A stretch of DNA of 11,884 nt from QHBQ01 sp038230695 (GCA_038230695.1 JBBRMT010000148.1:1-11884), one strand, 5' to 3'; shown: positions 1-7,245, numbered from the stretch's first letter. The notes: generated from the sequence alone by a model not told the origin. Program-made: numbers and translations.

Positions 1-1288
1 CGCTCCAGGTCGCGCTGCCGATGCCGCGCCCGAAAGGGGTATTGTTGATCACCCGCGCCAGGCTGATGCCGTCAAAGGGGTTGAGCATCAGGCGCAGGAA
101 GGCCAACACGTCCTTGACCTCGCGCCGCTCGTAGAACTTGATCCCACCCACCAGTTGATAAGGCACGTTGTAGCGGATAAACGCTTCCTCAATCGCCCGC
201 GACTGCGCGTTGGTGCGGTACATCACCGCGCACTCCTTGGCCTGCACCCCACCGCTCTGCTGCAAGCGTTGGATCTCGGCGACTACGAAGCGGGCTTCTT
301 CCTCCTCGTTGTAGGCCTCATACACGTTGATGGGCAGGCCGCTGACGTTCTCAGTCCACAACCCCTTGTCCTTGCGCTGGGTGTTGGCGACGATCACGCT
401 CTGAGCCACATCCAGGATGTTCTGAGTGGAGCGGTAGTTCTGCTCCAATAGGATGACGCGGGCATCGGGGTAGTCGCTCTCGAAGTTGAGGATGTTGCGA
501 ATGTCGGCGGAGCGCCAGCTATACACCGACTGATCGGGGTCGCCGACCACGAAGATGTTGCGGTGCTTGCCCGCCAGCAGCTTCACTAGCACGTATTGTG
601 CATGGTTGGTGTCTTGATATTCGTCCACTAGCACCTGCTGATAACGCTCCTGGTAGCGGGCCAACACATCGGCGCGGCTGTCCAACATCGCCACCGTGGT
701 CATAATCAGGTCGTCGAAATCTAGCGCGTGGTTGGCCTGGAGCAACTCCTGATACTTTTTGTAGACGCGGGCGGCCAGCTCCTCCCAGTAGGTGGAGACG
801 CTTTTGGCGTACTCGGCGGGGGTGATTAGCTCATTCTTCGCCTTGCTAATCATGTTCTGGAAAGAGCGAGGGGTGTATTGCTTGCTATCCAGCTTGAGCG
901 ATAGGAGCGCCTGCTTGATGATGCCAGTCTGGTCATCGTCGTCGTAGATGGCGAATTCGCGCGCGATGCCTGCGTTCTCACCCTCGCGGCGCAAGATCCG
1001 CACGCAGATGCTATGGAAGGTGCCAACCGTTAGTTGCTTGGCCCGCTCTTCAATCAGCCGCGCCAGTCGGGCCTTCATCTCGCTGGCCGCCTTGTTGGTG
1101 AAGGTGACGGCGAGGATATTGTAAGGGTCAATGCCGCGCTCGGCGACCAGGTAGGCGACGCGATGGGTCAGCACCCGCGTCTTGCCGCTGCCCGGCCCGG
1201 CCAGGATCAGCGCCGGGCCATCTCCTGCTTCTACCGCCTGGCGTTGGGCAGGGTTGAGTCCTGCGCTGATACTTGCAGTCGTGGTCAA
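1..1288 (-). CDS. pcrA: UvrD/PcrA-type superfamily 1A DNA helicase, N-terminal part (cut by window edge)
   Basis: ATP-dependent 3'-5' DNA helicase of the UvrD/PcrA/Rep group, which acts in nucleotide excision repair, in removing recombinase filaments and in replication restart. The visible 429 residues carry the family motifs in order: Walker A AGPGSGKT (residues 30-37), motif Ia TFTNKAA (62-68), TFHS (90-93), Walker B DEYQDT (222-227), motif III GDPDQSVYSWR (249-259) and QNYRS near 283-287. PcrA/UvrD proteins are usually 650-780 residues, so about the last 40 percent lies beyond position 1. The start is a TTG at 1288. It has an AGAGGGA ribosome site 9 bases upstream, and no ATG gives a better fit. 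The gene begins 22 bases after the restriction endonuclease stop, so it is probably co-transcribed with the R-M genes. The family is certain; choosing pcrA over uvrD or rep is conventional and less sure. Confidence 0.93.
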   Translation of the reverse strand, partial: MTTTASISAGLNPAQRQAVEAGDGPALILAGPGSGKTRVLTHRVAYLVAERGIDPYNILAVTFTNKAASEMKARLARLIEERAKQLTVGTFHSICVRILRREGENAGIAREFAIYDDDDQTGIIKQALLSLKLDSKQYTPRSFQNMISKAKNELITPAEYAKSVSTYWEELAARVYKKYQELLQANHALDFDDLIMTTVAMLDSRADVLARYQERYQQVLVDEYQDTNHAQYVLVKLLAGKHRNIFVVGDPDQSVYSWRSADIRNILNFESDYPDARVILLEQNYRSTQNILDVAQSVIVANTQRKDKGLWTENVSGLPINVYEAYNEEEEARFVVAEIQRLQQSGGVQAKECAVMYRTNAQSRAIEEAFIRYNVPYQLVGGIKFYERREVKDVLAFLRLMLNPFDGISLARVINNTPFGRGIGSATWS

Positions 1289-1310
1289 GGTAGGTGTTCC
1301 CTCTAGCTCT

Positions 1311-2204
1311 CTAAACAAAGGAGCCTCGTTTCAACGCATCTTTAGGCTCATACCAAACCGCTTCGACGAACCGCTGAATTTGCTCTACAAAACGCCAGAT
1401 AACTTCGCCATCAATCGGGTAGTCATGGTGTTGCCTGCTCACCTCATCCAGTTTGTCACGCTTATTTGCTTGTAGACGTTCAGCGTGCCTGAGCAGAAAT
1501 ACGTTATCTATGGCGGTAAGGCGCGGGTCTTCGGGTTTCATATCCAGGTACTCAGCAAGGATAAAATATTGGGCAATCGGGCATCCCTGCTTCAACCGGG
1601 CAGCCGTACCCGCCGCCTCTTGGAACATAGTCTTGTCCAGGTTGATCTTACACTCAGCGGCTAGAACCGCAAGGATGAACGAACCTTCTGCTGTTGCTGT
1701 GGCATTAAAATCTGATTCTGACGAAAGCTTATAGTGTATTTTTGTGCCAAATACGAAATCCTGATCTTTAGTTTTCACTACAACCTCTGGTTTTCTAATC
1801 AAGGCTTTAAGGCTGCTTGGCCGAAATGACAGCGACATAAAGGCATTTTGTGGCCCGGTGGCAACATCGAGAGCCTCAAGCCCAACAATGATTTCGGGTC
1901 GGATAAGATGAATGAGGAACTCCTCTATCACTGAGTTGTCGAGCTTGAGTTGCCCTTTTTGACGTTTGAGGAAGGACGATCCCTTTCCCATTATAGCGTC
2001 AACTTCAAGAAAATCCTTGTACTGATTAAGCAATTTCACCATCTCAAGTACACGAGCCTTGCCTATGGTGGTAAGCTCGTTTATTGATGTGACCCAGAGT
2101 TCATAATGTTCAAGTATCTCGTGTAGTAGGTCAACATCAGCAACGCTCTTGGTATTCTTGATTGCCTCCACCAGCTTATCTCGGTGTGGGGTAGATAGCT
2201 TCAT
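1311..2204 (-). CDS. Bpu10I-family type II restriction endonuclease (probable)
   Basis: Probable restriction endonuclease of 297 residues with a PD-(D/E)xK nuclease core. The sequence shows AAECK (E184, K186 as catalytic candidates) followed directly by LDKTMFQE (189-196) and then YFILAEYLDM (213-222). D149 in KDQDF is a possible upstream metal ligand. The E-x-K, LDKTMFQE and E-x-LDM series is what I recognise from the Bpu10I endonuclease family; Bpu10I itself cuts CCTNAGC. The start chosen is the ATG at 2204, which overlaps the methyltransferase stop as ATGA and has GGGA upstream. The frame stays open upstream to 2336, but that part lies inside the methyltransferase gene and lacks family features. 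The adjacent DNA methyltransferase strongly supports an R-M role. Base composition is low for the window: 28 of 60 G+C in 2041-2100 and 23 of 60 in 1681-1740, against 46 of 60 in 1141-1200 of the helicase. The cut site cannot be read from the sequence. Confidence 0.72.
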   Translation of the reverse strand: MKLSTPHRDKLVEAIKNTKSVADVDLLHEILEHYELWVTSINELTTIGKARVLEMVKLLNQYKDFLEVDAIMGKGSSFLKRQKGQLKLDNSVIEEFLIHLIRPEIIVGLEALDVATGPQNAFMSLSFRPSSLKALIRKPEVVVKTKDQDFVFGTKIHYKLSSESDFNATATAEGSFILAVLAAECKINLDKTMFQEAAGTAARLKQGCPIAQYFILAEYLDMKPEDPRLTAIDNVFLLRHAERLQANKRDKLDEVSRQHHDYPIDGEVIWRFVEQIQRFVEAVWYEPKDALKRGSFV

Positions 2205-3475
2205 CGGCTGCTTCCCATCTGCATTTGAGGTGCAAACAGTGGCGAGGCTTTGACGTTCATCGCTTCTCTTATCGCTGTCTCCAAATCGTTCTTCACTTCT
2301 TGAGGAGCGATAAAGAGCGCATCTGTCAGCATCCAAACCCCTACGCGACGGCCATAGTCCTCCACCAAGTTCAGCGCAGCGCCATCAGCTTTGAAGGTGA
2401 GCAAATCTTCATAAATGGACACACCAAATCGGTTGGTAAAGCAACGCTCTTGCCAGTTGAATAGCGTAAAGCCTGCACCTCCCGTAGCCAGCATTGCCAA
2501 AAGCTGTCCGTTCCTGAAGCTCAAGCCCCGCACTTTTGATTCACGACCAACCACGATGACGACAGCACCATTTTCCTTGATTACCCGGCGCATCTCCGTT
2601 AGGGCTTGGAGCATATCAATGGCATATTGAATAATGGTTAGAAACCTGTTGCTGCGATGCTTGCGGTTAGCGCCTATTTCAGAGTGTGCAACTTTCAGCA
2701 CATCCCAACCCATTAGTTCGATAGCCTTCCGATAGTTCTGATGGTAGTTGAAAACGTTAATGTAGGGCGGAGAAGTAAGAACCAGATCAACTGTATTATC
2801 GGCTAGTGGAAGCTGGCGAGCGTCGGCAGCGAATACCGTGCAAGAGTTGTTGCTAGCTGGCAACCTGCACAAAACGCTCTGTACATACGTGTAGGCACGT
2901 TCCAACGCTACTCCATCGGTGGTATCCTCATCACCCATCGCTAGCATCACCGCTGTGGCAAGAATACTATATATCAACGGTGCGCCAAGGGTCTCGTTAA
3001 GCATCTGCCGAAGCGCAAGTGTAAGATTCGGCTTGGATGATACGTCTCCTCGCTGCCGAAATAGATTGGAGGGAAGATAGTTGCACAAATATTTTTCAAA
3101 CAGCATACCTGCTTTGGCAAAGAGTTCTGCTCTTTCAATATCGTTGAGAACGGAAACCTGGGCGGTGCTGGAAAGGTATATTGCTGCCGGGTTAATTTCA
3201 GCCCCATAGCAGTTAAGATCATGTCCAGTTGCTTCAAACAGAGTGGTCCCGCTACCAACAAAAGGGTCGAGAACAACGCTTTGGCTGCTCGTATGTGTGG
3301 TCAAGAGAAGGTCAACCAGTTCGGGAGAGAACTGACCGCGCCAGGGAAACAAACTAGTGCGCTTCCTACTCGCCAGGTTGAGCTTTTGCTGGGGCAGAGA
3401 ATTATAATCCACTGGGATAGTAGCGATCGTGGCTGCCAACTTGCTAATCGTGCTTTCAAAGGCGTTTCCAAGCAT
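2201..3475 (-). CDS. Site-specific DNA methyltransferase (TSPPY type, probably cytosine-N4)
   Basis: S-adenosylmethionine-dependent DNA methyltransferase of 424 residues, the modification half of the R-M pair. Visible motifs from the N-terminus are PWRGQFSPELV (motif X-like, about 44-54), VLDPFVGSGTT (motif I, SAM binding, 68-78), GAEINPAA (motif II, about 91-98), AADARQLPL (motif III-like, near 216-224) and TSPPY (motif IV, catalytic, 234-238). SPPY is usual for N4-cytosine enzymes, although some N6-adenine enzymes also carry it. Roughly 115 residues separate motifs II and III and may hold the target-recognition region. The start is placed at ATG 3475, which has AAGGGG 8 bases upstream; a GTG at 3484 is also in frame but sits inside that ribosome site. 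The end overlaps the endonuclease start by four bases, which suggests translational coupling with modification made first. No controller (C) protein gene is seen. Confidence 0.88.
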   Translation of the reverse strand: MLGNAFESTISKLAATIATIPVDYNSLPQQKLNLASRKRTSLFPWRGQFSPELVDLLLTTHTSSQSVVLDPFVGSGTTLFEATGHDLNCYGAEINPAAIYLSSTAQVSVLNDIERAELFAKAGMLFEKYLCNYLPSNLFRQRGDVSSKPNLTLALRQMLNETLGAPLIYSILATAVMLAMGDEDTTDGVALERAYTYVQSVLCRLPASNNSCTVFAADARQLPLADNTVDLVLTSPPYINVFNYHQNYRKAIELMGWDVLKVAHSEIGANRKHRSNRFLTIIQYAIDMLQALTEMRRVIKENGAVVIVVGRESKVRGLSFRNGQLLAMLATGGAGFTLFNWQERCFTNRFGVSIYEDLLTFKADGAALNLVEDYGRRVGVWMLTDALFIAPQEVKNDLETAIREAMNVKASPLFAPQMQMGSSR

Positions 3476-3538
3476 ATAGAACACCCCTTACATACATTGA
3501 AGGATAAGCCTGCTGGGCAATAAGGTTTGGATTAGCAG

Positions 3539-3570
3539 ATGGGACAAGGGGATTGGTACTAATGTCCCAT
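3539..3570. promoter_or_regulatory. Inverted repeat ATGGGACA-N16-TGTCCCAT, possible operator or 5' stem
   Basis: Perfect 8-base arms at 3539-3546 and 3563-3570 surround a 16-base spacer. The element begins about 3 bases after the predicted start of the R-M transcript, where an operator or an mRNA 5' stem could act. An 8-base repeat with this spacing is expected by chance a few times in 12 kb, so its position is the main argument. Confidence 0.3.
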
Positions 3571-3579
3571 GCAAGCCCT

Positions 3580-3608
3580 ATTTTACCAAATAAGCAGGGT
3601 TTTGACTA
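3580..3608 (-). promoter_or_regulatory. Candidate promoter for the methyltransferase-endonuclease(-helicase) operon
   Basis: Read on the minus strand there is a TAAAAT -10 (3585-3580) preceded by TGG, which makes an extended -10. A weak -35, TAGTCA (3608-3603), lies 17 bases further upstream. The transcript would start near 3573, about 98 bases before the ATG at 3475. This is inference from sequence alone; the -35 matches TTGACA at only four of six positions. Confidence 0.42.
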
Positions 3609-3630
3609 GTACCTTATGCACCAGTTGGGA

Positions 3631-3665
3631 ATTGCAGATTGCAGATTATGGATCGCAGATTGTAG
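3631..3665. repeat. Degenerate heptanucleotide tandem repeat, five units of ATTGCAG type
   Basis: Five consecutive 7-base units can be read on the plus strand: ATTGCAG, ATTGCAG, ATTATGG, ATCGCAG, ATTGTAG. The first two are identical and the others differ by one to three bases. It lies in the non-coding spacer between the S-layer-type gene and the R-M operon. It resembles the short tandemly repeated repetitive (STRR) heptamers described in cyanobacteria. Confidence 0.7.
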
Positions 3666-3719
3666 GCGCAGGCAGATAACTCCCCTCGACGGTAAGGTTT
3701 GCATTGCCAGCCGCAAGTA

Positions 3720-3743
3720 AGGGCGCACCGAAGTGCGCCCCTT
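3720..3743 (-). terminator. Probable intrinsic terminator of the SLH-domain gene (UUCG tetraloop)
   Basis: On the minus strand the sequence GGGCGCAC-TTCG-GTGCGCCC forms an 8-pair GC-rich stem (3740-3721) with the very stable C(UUCG)G tetraloop, followed by TTACTT. It sits about 40 bases past the stop of the gene ending at 3781. The T-run is interrupted, so efficiency is uncertain. On the plus strand the loop reads CGAA. Confidence 0.6.
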
Positions 3744-3755
3744 GCATCTTTACTA

Positions 3756-3769
3756 ACTCAGCACTCAGC
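3756..3769. repeat. Short heptamer repeat, two units of ACTCAGC
   Basis: Two exact copies of ACTCAGC (3756-3762, 3763-3769) are followed by a partial third, ACTGTGT. The TCAGCACT core recurs in the heptamer stretch inside the sigma-factor gene at 10030-10057. It lies 12 bases beyond the stop of the SLH-domain gene. Confidence 0.5.
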
Positions 3770-3780
3770 ACTGTGTATGG

Positions 3781-6700
3781 CTACGGCGTGATCACGCCTT
3801 TGTAGACGATCTGAGCCATCTCGTCGCGGCGGATGTTGTTGTTGGGGTGGAAGGTGCCGTCGTTGTATCCATTGATGATACCCATATGATGGGCGGTCTC
3901 GATGGATGCATAGAAGACGTTGTTGGGCAGCACATCGCTGAAGGTTGGCGTGGCCGGGGTGAAGGCGGTATAGTGCGCGGCGTTGACCACCAGTTTTGTC
4001 AGTTGCCCCCTGGTGATGGGCAGGTTGGGGATATAGCAAGGATACTGCGCCCCATGTGCGATACAACTATTGGCATCGAAGCCGTTGAGAATACCGGCAT
4101 GGAAGCCACTCTCGATGAAGACATAGGCGAAGTAGCTTGGCGGTACATCGGTGAAGTCCTGCGGGCCATTGGGAGTGTAGACCGGCGTGCCGAATCCGAG
4201 GGTGACTACCTTGGCGAACTGGGCGCGGGTGGATGTGCCAGCGGGTCCGTAGTGACTGCTATCAATGCCGTTGATAACGCCACGGCAGTTCAGGTAGTGG
4301 ATGGCGGTGTAGAAAACGTTGCCCGCAAGGTCAACGAATGGGTTGGCGCAGTCAGTCGGGGTCGGTCCTCCAGGAGTGCTGGTAGGGGCGATAGTGTTGG
4401 TCGGTGCGGGTGTATCAGTGGGGCCGCCGGGGGTCTCAGTTGGCGCAAGGGTATTGGTGGGGGCGGGAGTGTTAGAAGGTGCGGGCGTATTGGTCGGTGC
4501 GCCGGGGGTGGGAGTTGCGCCGGGGAAACCGGGCAGCGGGATACCGTAGGCGCTGCGCCCGTGGGTGAAGGCCACAATCGCGGTATTGCCACGGTCAATC
4601 ACCAGCCGCCCAATGTCTGTGACTGGCATCCCCGTCTGGAAGCTGTTCCACACGGGAGTGGCAGCAGTGATGTCGTTGGTGTAGAAGAAGCCGATGTTCG
4701 TGCCGATGAACACCTGCGCCGCATTGGTTGGGTTGACGATAATCGCGGTGGTGGGGATATTGGGCAGGTTGCCGCTCTTATCCAGCCAGGTGAAGCTAGC
4801 GCAAGCGGTGGTGCAGGATACCTGGAAGACATGACCGGGGGTGCCAGCGGTATATTGATTGAAACCGCCAACCGCCGCGTAGCCGATAAGGGGGTTAATG
4901 GGGTCAACCGCAACATCGTTGATCGGGCGGTTGGGTAGTACGGCGTTGCCGCCAGTAAGATTGACGAAGGTGGCCGCCCCGCCACTGCCGACATTGCCAG
5001 AGTAGAAGACTGCGCCATCGCTGCTGCCGGTGTACAGCGTGCTGCCGCTGCTGGGGGCGAAGGCCAGGGCGCTAATACCCACGTAGGGGCCGGGGGTGCC
5101 ATTAACCAGGTTGCCGCTAATCGGGTTCCAGGTCGTGCCACCATCAATGGTCTCCCAGGCGCGGAAAGTGCCGAGGATGAGGTGCTGGCAGGTAGTGCCA
5201 CAGTGGTTGTGGTCAAGGATGAAGGGGGTGATAAAGTCGGGGTGGTCAGCAGTCCAACCACCGGCGCAGTTGGTCATTGTTACCCCGCCATCGGCGGAGC
5301 AGTAAAGGTCCCCATACTGGGCATCCTCGTAGGCAAGCTGCTTCTGGTTGGGTTCGATAGCGGCGAAGAAGCCGTCGCCGAAGCCTGTCTGCGTCCATGC
5401 CTGGGGGTTAGGCATTTCGCCGCGATAGAGCGCCCCGCTGTTATCCTGCAAGCCGCCCAGCGCGTGCGGGGCAGTGTCGCTGGCGAAGTTAGGGGTGATG
5501 TCGCCATCATAGAACTGCAGGGTGTTGAAGTTGGTGTTGAGGTCGGTAAAGGTTGCGCCCGCATCGGCGCTCGACCAGATGCCGCCATCATTGCCAAAGA
5601 TGACACTGTTGCTGTTGGCGAGGAACTTGAGGGCGTGCTGGTCGGGGTGTATACCTGTAGCCGTGCAGCCGGTGGTATAGATGTTGGTGAGATTGGTGAG
5701 CGTAGCGCCGCCGTCGGTGGACTTATACACATCAACCTTGCCGACATAGAAGGTATTGGGGTCGGTGGGGCTGACGGTGATGTAAATATCGTACCAATCC
5801 TGATTACCGTTGCTGCTTTGGGTGTTGCAATACACAAATGATGCGCCGGTAGCAGGCTCAGTCCAGGTTGTGCCACCGTCGGTGGTCTTAAAGATACCCA
5901 GGGTAGTGCCATCCGGGGTGGGTTTGGCGACCATCGCATAGAGGATATTGTTGTTGCTAGGTGCGATACTCATTGCAATGCGGCCAATGCTGCTGGGGGC
6001 AGGCCAGGGTGCGCCAGTGGTGACCGAAGCGAGGGTGGGACAACCCGCGCCGGAAAGGGTTCCCTTGTATATGCCGTTTTCGGCGCTGCTTGAGGCCGTG
6101 CCTACCGCGACGTAGATAGCGGTGGGGTTGGCAGTAGCGTCAACCGTGATATCGCTGACATCGTGGCTGTTGACTGCGCCGGGCAAGACGCAGGGGCCGA
6201 CCCAGGTGTTGCCCGCATCGTCGGAGGTGTATAGGCCGCCGGTGTTGCCGAAGAAAGCGCCAGTTGCGCCTGCCACTAGCTTGCTGCTGTTGCGCGGGTC
6301 AACCGCGATCGCGCCAATGCCCATGGGGGGGACGGTGGCATTGCCCACCGGATCGAAGGTGCTGAGGCCGAGATTGCTCCAGGTCGCGCCCGCATCGGTA
6401 CTCTTGAGTACGCCGCGACTGCTGAGGTTGTCACCGCCGTTGTTGGCTTCGCCGGTGCCAACGTAGATGATACTGGCGTTGTTGGGGTCAATCGTGATCG
6501 AACCCACTGCCGCAGTGGCGATGGTGGGGTTGGAAGTGAGGTCGCTGAAGGTGGTGTTGGCATCGCAGCAGTTGATGGTCTTCCACACGCCACCGTCGGC
6601 CATGCCCGCGTAGACGACTGCCGCATTGGTGGGATCAACCGCGAGGGCAGTGACCCGCCCGCCAGTGTTGATTGCGCCACTGAGTAGCGGCTGGGGGCCG

Positions 6701-7083
6701 AGCGAGGTCCACTGGCCGGGGACAATCGGGATGGGTGAGTTGGGGTTGGTGGTCTTGTTTGCGGGCATCGCGCTGAGGCCCGCAGGCTGCACTTCAGGGT
6801 TGTGCTGGTTGCGCCAGGCCAACGCCTGGGGTACGACCTGGGCGGGAAGGTAGCCAGCCGGGTAGGTTAGCTGATGCCACGCGCTCTGGCTACGCGCCTT
6901 CAAAAGCGCGTTATTGTCAACTGCGCCGGGTTGAGACTGGCTGGGCGGGGCGGACGGGGGGACGCTGGCGGCTTGCACGCTGGCCGCACTGCTAGGGCTG
7001 CCTGCAAACTGCGTCATGCTGGCGACTACTAGCGCCGCGAGAGCAATGACGAGCAGGGTACTGCGGTATCGTTTAAACACCAT
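3781..7083 (-). CDS. Exported Asp-box/BNR beta-propeller protein with Pro/Thr linker and three SLH domains
   Basis: Large surface protein of 1100 residues. Residues 1-34 form a signal peptide (VFKRYR, then a hydrophobic stretch LLVIALAALVV, then small residues); no lipobox is seen. About 120-850 are sortilin/BNR-like propeller repeats with recurring Asp-box motifs such as KSTDAGATW (227-235), TSDDAGNTW, KTTDGGTTW, KSTDGGATL and ETIDGGTTW, each near an I-Y-G-T/V strand. About 852-911 is a Pro/Thr/Asn linker. Residues 912-1100 hold three SLH domains; the last has the typical GIINGYNDGTFHPNNNIRRDEMAQ-like core. SLH domains bind the protein non-covalently to the cell wall, so the propeller would face outward. 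Asp-boxes are structural and do not prove sialidase activity; the ligand or substrate is unknown. The ATG at 7083 has AAAGGA just upstream. The gene has its own promoter and terminator and appears monocistronic. Confidence 0.9.
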   Translation of the reverse strand: MVFKRYRSTLLVIALAALVVASMTQFAGSPSSAASVQAASVPPSAPPSQSQPGAVDNNALLKARSQSAWHQLTYPAGYLPAQVVPQALAWRNQHNPEVQPAGLSAMPANKTTNPNSPIPIVPGQWTSLGPQPLLSGAINTGGRVTALAVDPTNAAVVYAGMADGGVWKTINCCDANTTFSDLTSNPTIATAAVGSITIDPNNASIIYVGTGEANNGGDNLSSRGVLKSTDAGATWSNLGLSTFDPVGNATVPPMGIGAIAVDPRNSSKLVAGATGAFFGNTGGLYTSDDAGNTWVGPCVLPGAVNSHDVSDITVDATANPTAIYVAVGTASSSAENGIYKGTLSGAGCPTLASVTTGAPWPAPSSIGRIAMSIAPSNNNILYAMVAKPTPDGTTLGIFKTTDGGTTWTEPATGASFVYCNTQSSNGNQDWYDIYITVSPTDPNTFYVGKVDVYKSTDGGATLTNLTNIYTTGCTATGIHPDQHALKFLANSNSVIFGNDGGIWSSADAGATFTDLNTNFNTLQFYDGDITPNFASDTAPHALGGLQDNSGALYRGEMPNPQAWTQTGFGDGFFAAIEPNQKQLAYEDAQYGDLYCSADGGVTMTNCAGGWTADHPDFITPFILDHNHCGTTCQHLILGTFRAWETIDGGTTWNPISGNLVNGTPGPYVGISALAFAPSSGSTLYTGSSDGAVFYSGNVGSGGAATFVNLTGGNAVLPNRPINDVAVDPINPLIGYAAVGGFNQYTAGTPGHVFQVSCTTACASFTWLDKSGNLPNIPTTAIIVNPTNAAQVFIGTNIGFFYTNDITAATPVWNSFQTGMPVTDIGRLVIDRGNTAIVAFTHGRSAYGIPLPGFPGATPTPGAPTNTPAPSNTPAPTNTLAPTETPGGPTDTPAPTNTIAPTSTPGGPTPTDCANPFVDLAGNVFYTAIHYLNCRGVINGIDSSHYGPAGTSTRAQFAKVVTLGFGTPVYTPNGPQDFTDVPPSYFAYVFIESGFHAGILNGFDANSCIAHGAQYPCYIPNLPITRGQLTKLVVNAAHYTAFTPATPTFSDVLPNNVFYASIETAHHMGIINGYNDGTFHPNNNIRRDEMAQIVYKGVITP
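4351..4530 (-). repeat. Degenerate repeat encoding the Pro/Thr linker of the SLH protein
   Basis: This in-gene low-complexity stretch encodes residues 852-911, built from variants of TNTPAP, TNTLAP, TETPGGP and TSTPGGP. It is likely an extended, possibly O-glycosylated spacer between the propeller and the wall-binding SLH domains. The repeated units make it prone to length change between strains. Confidence 0.75.
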
Positions 7084-7117
7084 CTTTTCCTTTCTGCCTG
7101 TTATTGATTGAACGAAG

Positions 7118-7150
7118 ATATGGCAAGCGCAGAATTGGCTTTTGCCATAT
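7118..7150 (-). promoter_or_regulatory. 9-base inverted repeat at the predicted 5' end of the SLH-gene mRNA
   Basis: Perfect arms ATATGGCAA (7118-7126) and TTGCCATAT (7142-7150) are separated by 15 bases. The predicted transcription start from the promoter at 7158-7186 is near 7151, so the arm starts at about +1 to +2. It may be a 5' mRNA stem that protects the transcript or an operator overlapping the start. The two cannot be separated from sequence. Confidence 0.5.
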
Positions 7151-7157
7151 TATGATG

Positions 7158-7186
7158 ATATTAGCAGGTTTTCATTCATGAGTCAA
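7158..7186 (-). promoter_or_regulatory. Sigma-70-type promoter of the SLH-domain gene
   Basis: On the minus strand TTGACT (7186-7181) and TAATAT (7163-7158) are separated by exactly 17 bases, five of six matches to consensus in the -35 and four of six in the -10. This lies 75 bases upstream of the ATG and would give a leader of about 68 bases that contains the inverted repeat. Confidence 0.65.
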
Positions 7187-7204
7187 CGTTATTTCACCCT
7201 AAAA

Positions 7205-7226
7205 GATGGCTTTTTTTCTTGCCATC
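7205..7226. promoter_or_regulatory. Inverted repeat GATGGC-N10-GCCATC with A-tract, upstream of the SLH-gene promoter
   Basis: Six-base arms (7205-7210 and 7221-7226) flank a seven-base A/T tract (7211-7217), centred about 30 bases upstream of the -35. It shares the TGGCAA half-site with the inverted repeat at the transcript start, so one regulator could bind both. The arms are short, so this is a suggestion only. Confidence 0.3.
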
Positions 7227-7245
7227 GGCAGGCATTATGTTAAAT

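Larger units (their letters stand above)
3476..3780. other. Non-coding spacer between R-M operon and SLH-domain gene
   Basis: No credible gene is present in these 305 bases. The spacer holds, from left to right, the R-M ribosome site, an inverted repeat, a candidate minus-strand promoter, the ATTGCAG heptamer array, the UUCG-loop terminator and the ACTCAGC repeat. The stacking of repeats fits a junction where the R-M genes may have been inserted, but no target-site duplication or attachment site was recognised. Confidence 0.6.

Noticed and set aside
2205..2336. N-terminal extension of the endonuclease frame by 44 codons
   Set aside because: It would overlap the methyltransferase by more than 130 bases. 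The ATG at 2204 has the ATGA overlap and a ribosome site, and the extension has no family-like sequence.
3476..3484. GTG start of the methyltransferase at 3484
   Set aside because: The GTG overlaps the AAGGGG ribosome site, which is correctly spaced for the ATG at 3475.
3605..3617. 13-base sequence ACTAGTACCTTAT also present inverted at 7258-7270
   Set aside because: About two 13-base matches are expected by chance in a window of this size counting both strands. It is not accepted as a repeat family, although both copies lie in control regions.
3847..4938. Open frame of 363 codons on the plus strand
   Set aside because: It lies wholly antisense to the SLH/propeller gene, has a low-complexity Gly/Val-rich translation, no ribosome site and no recognisable domain. 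It comes from the high G+C third positions of the real gene.
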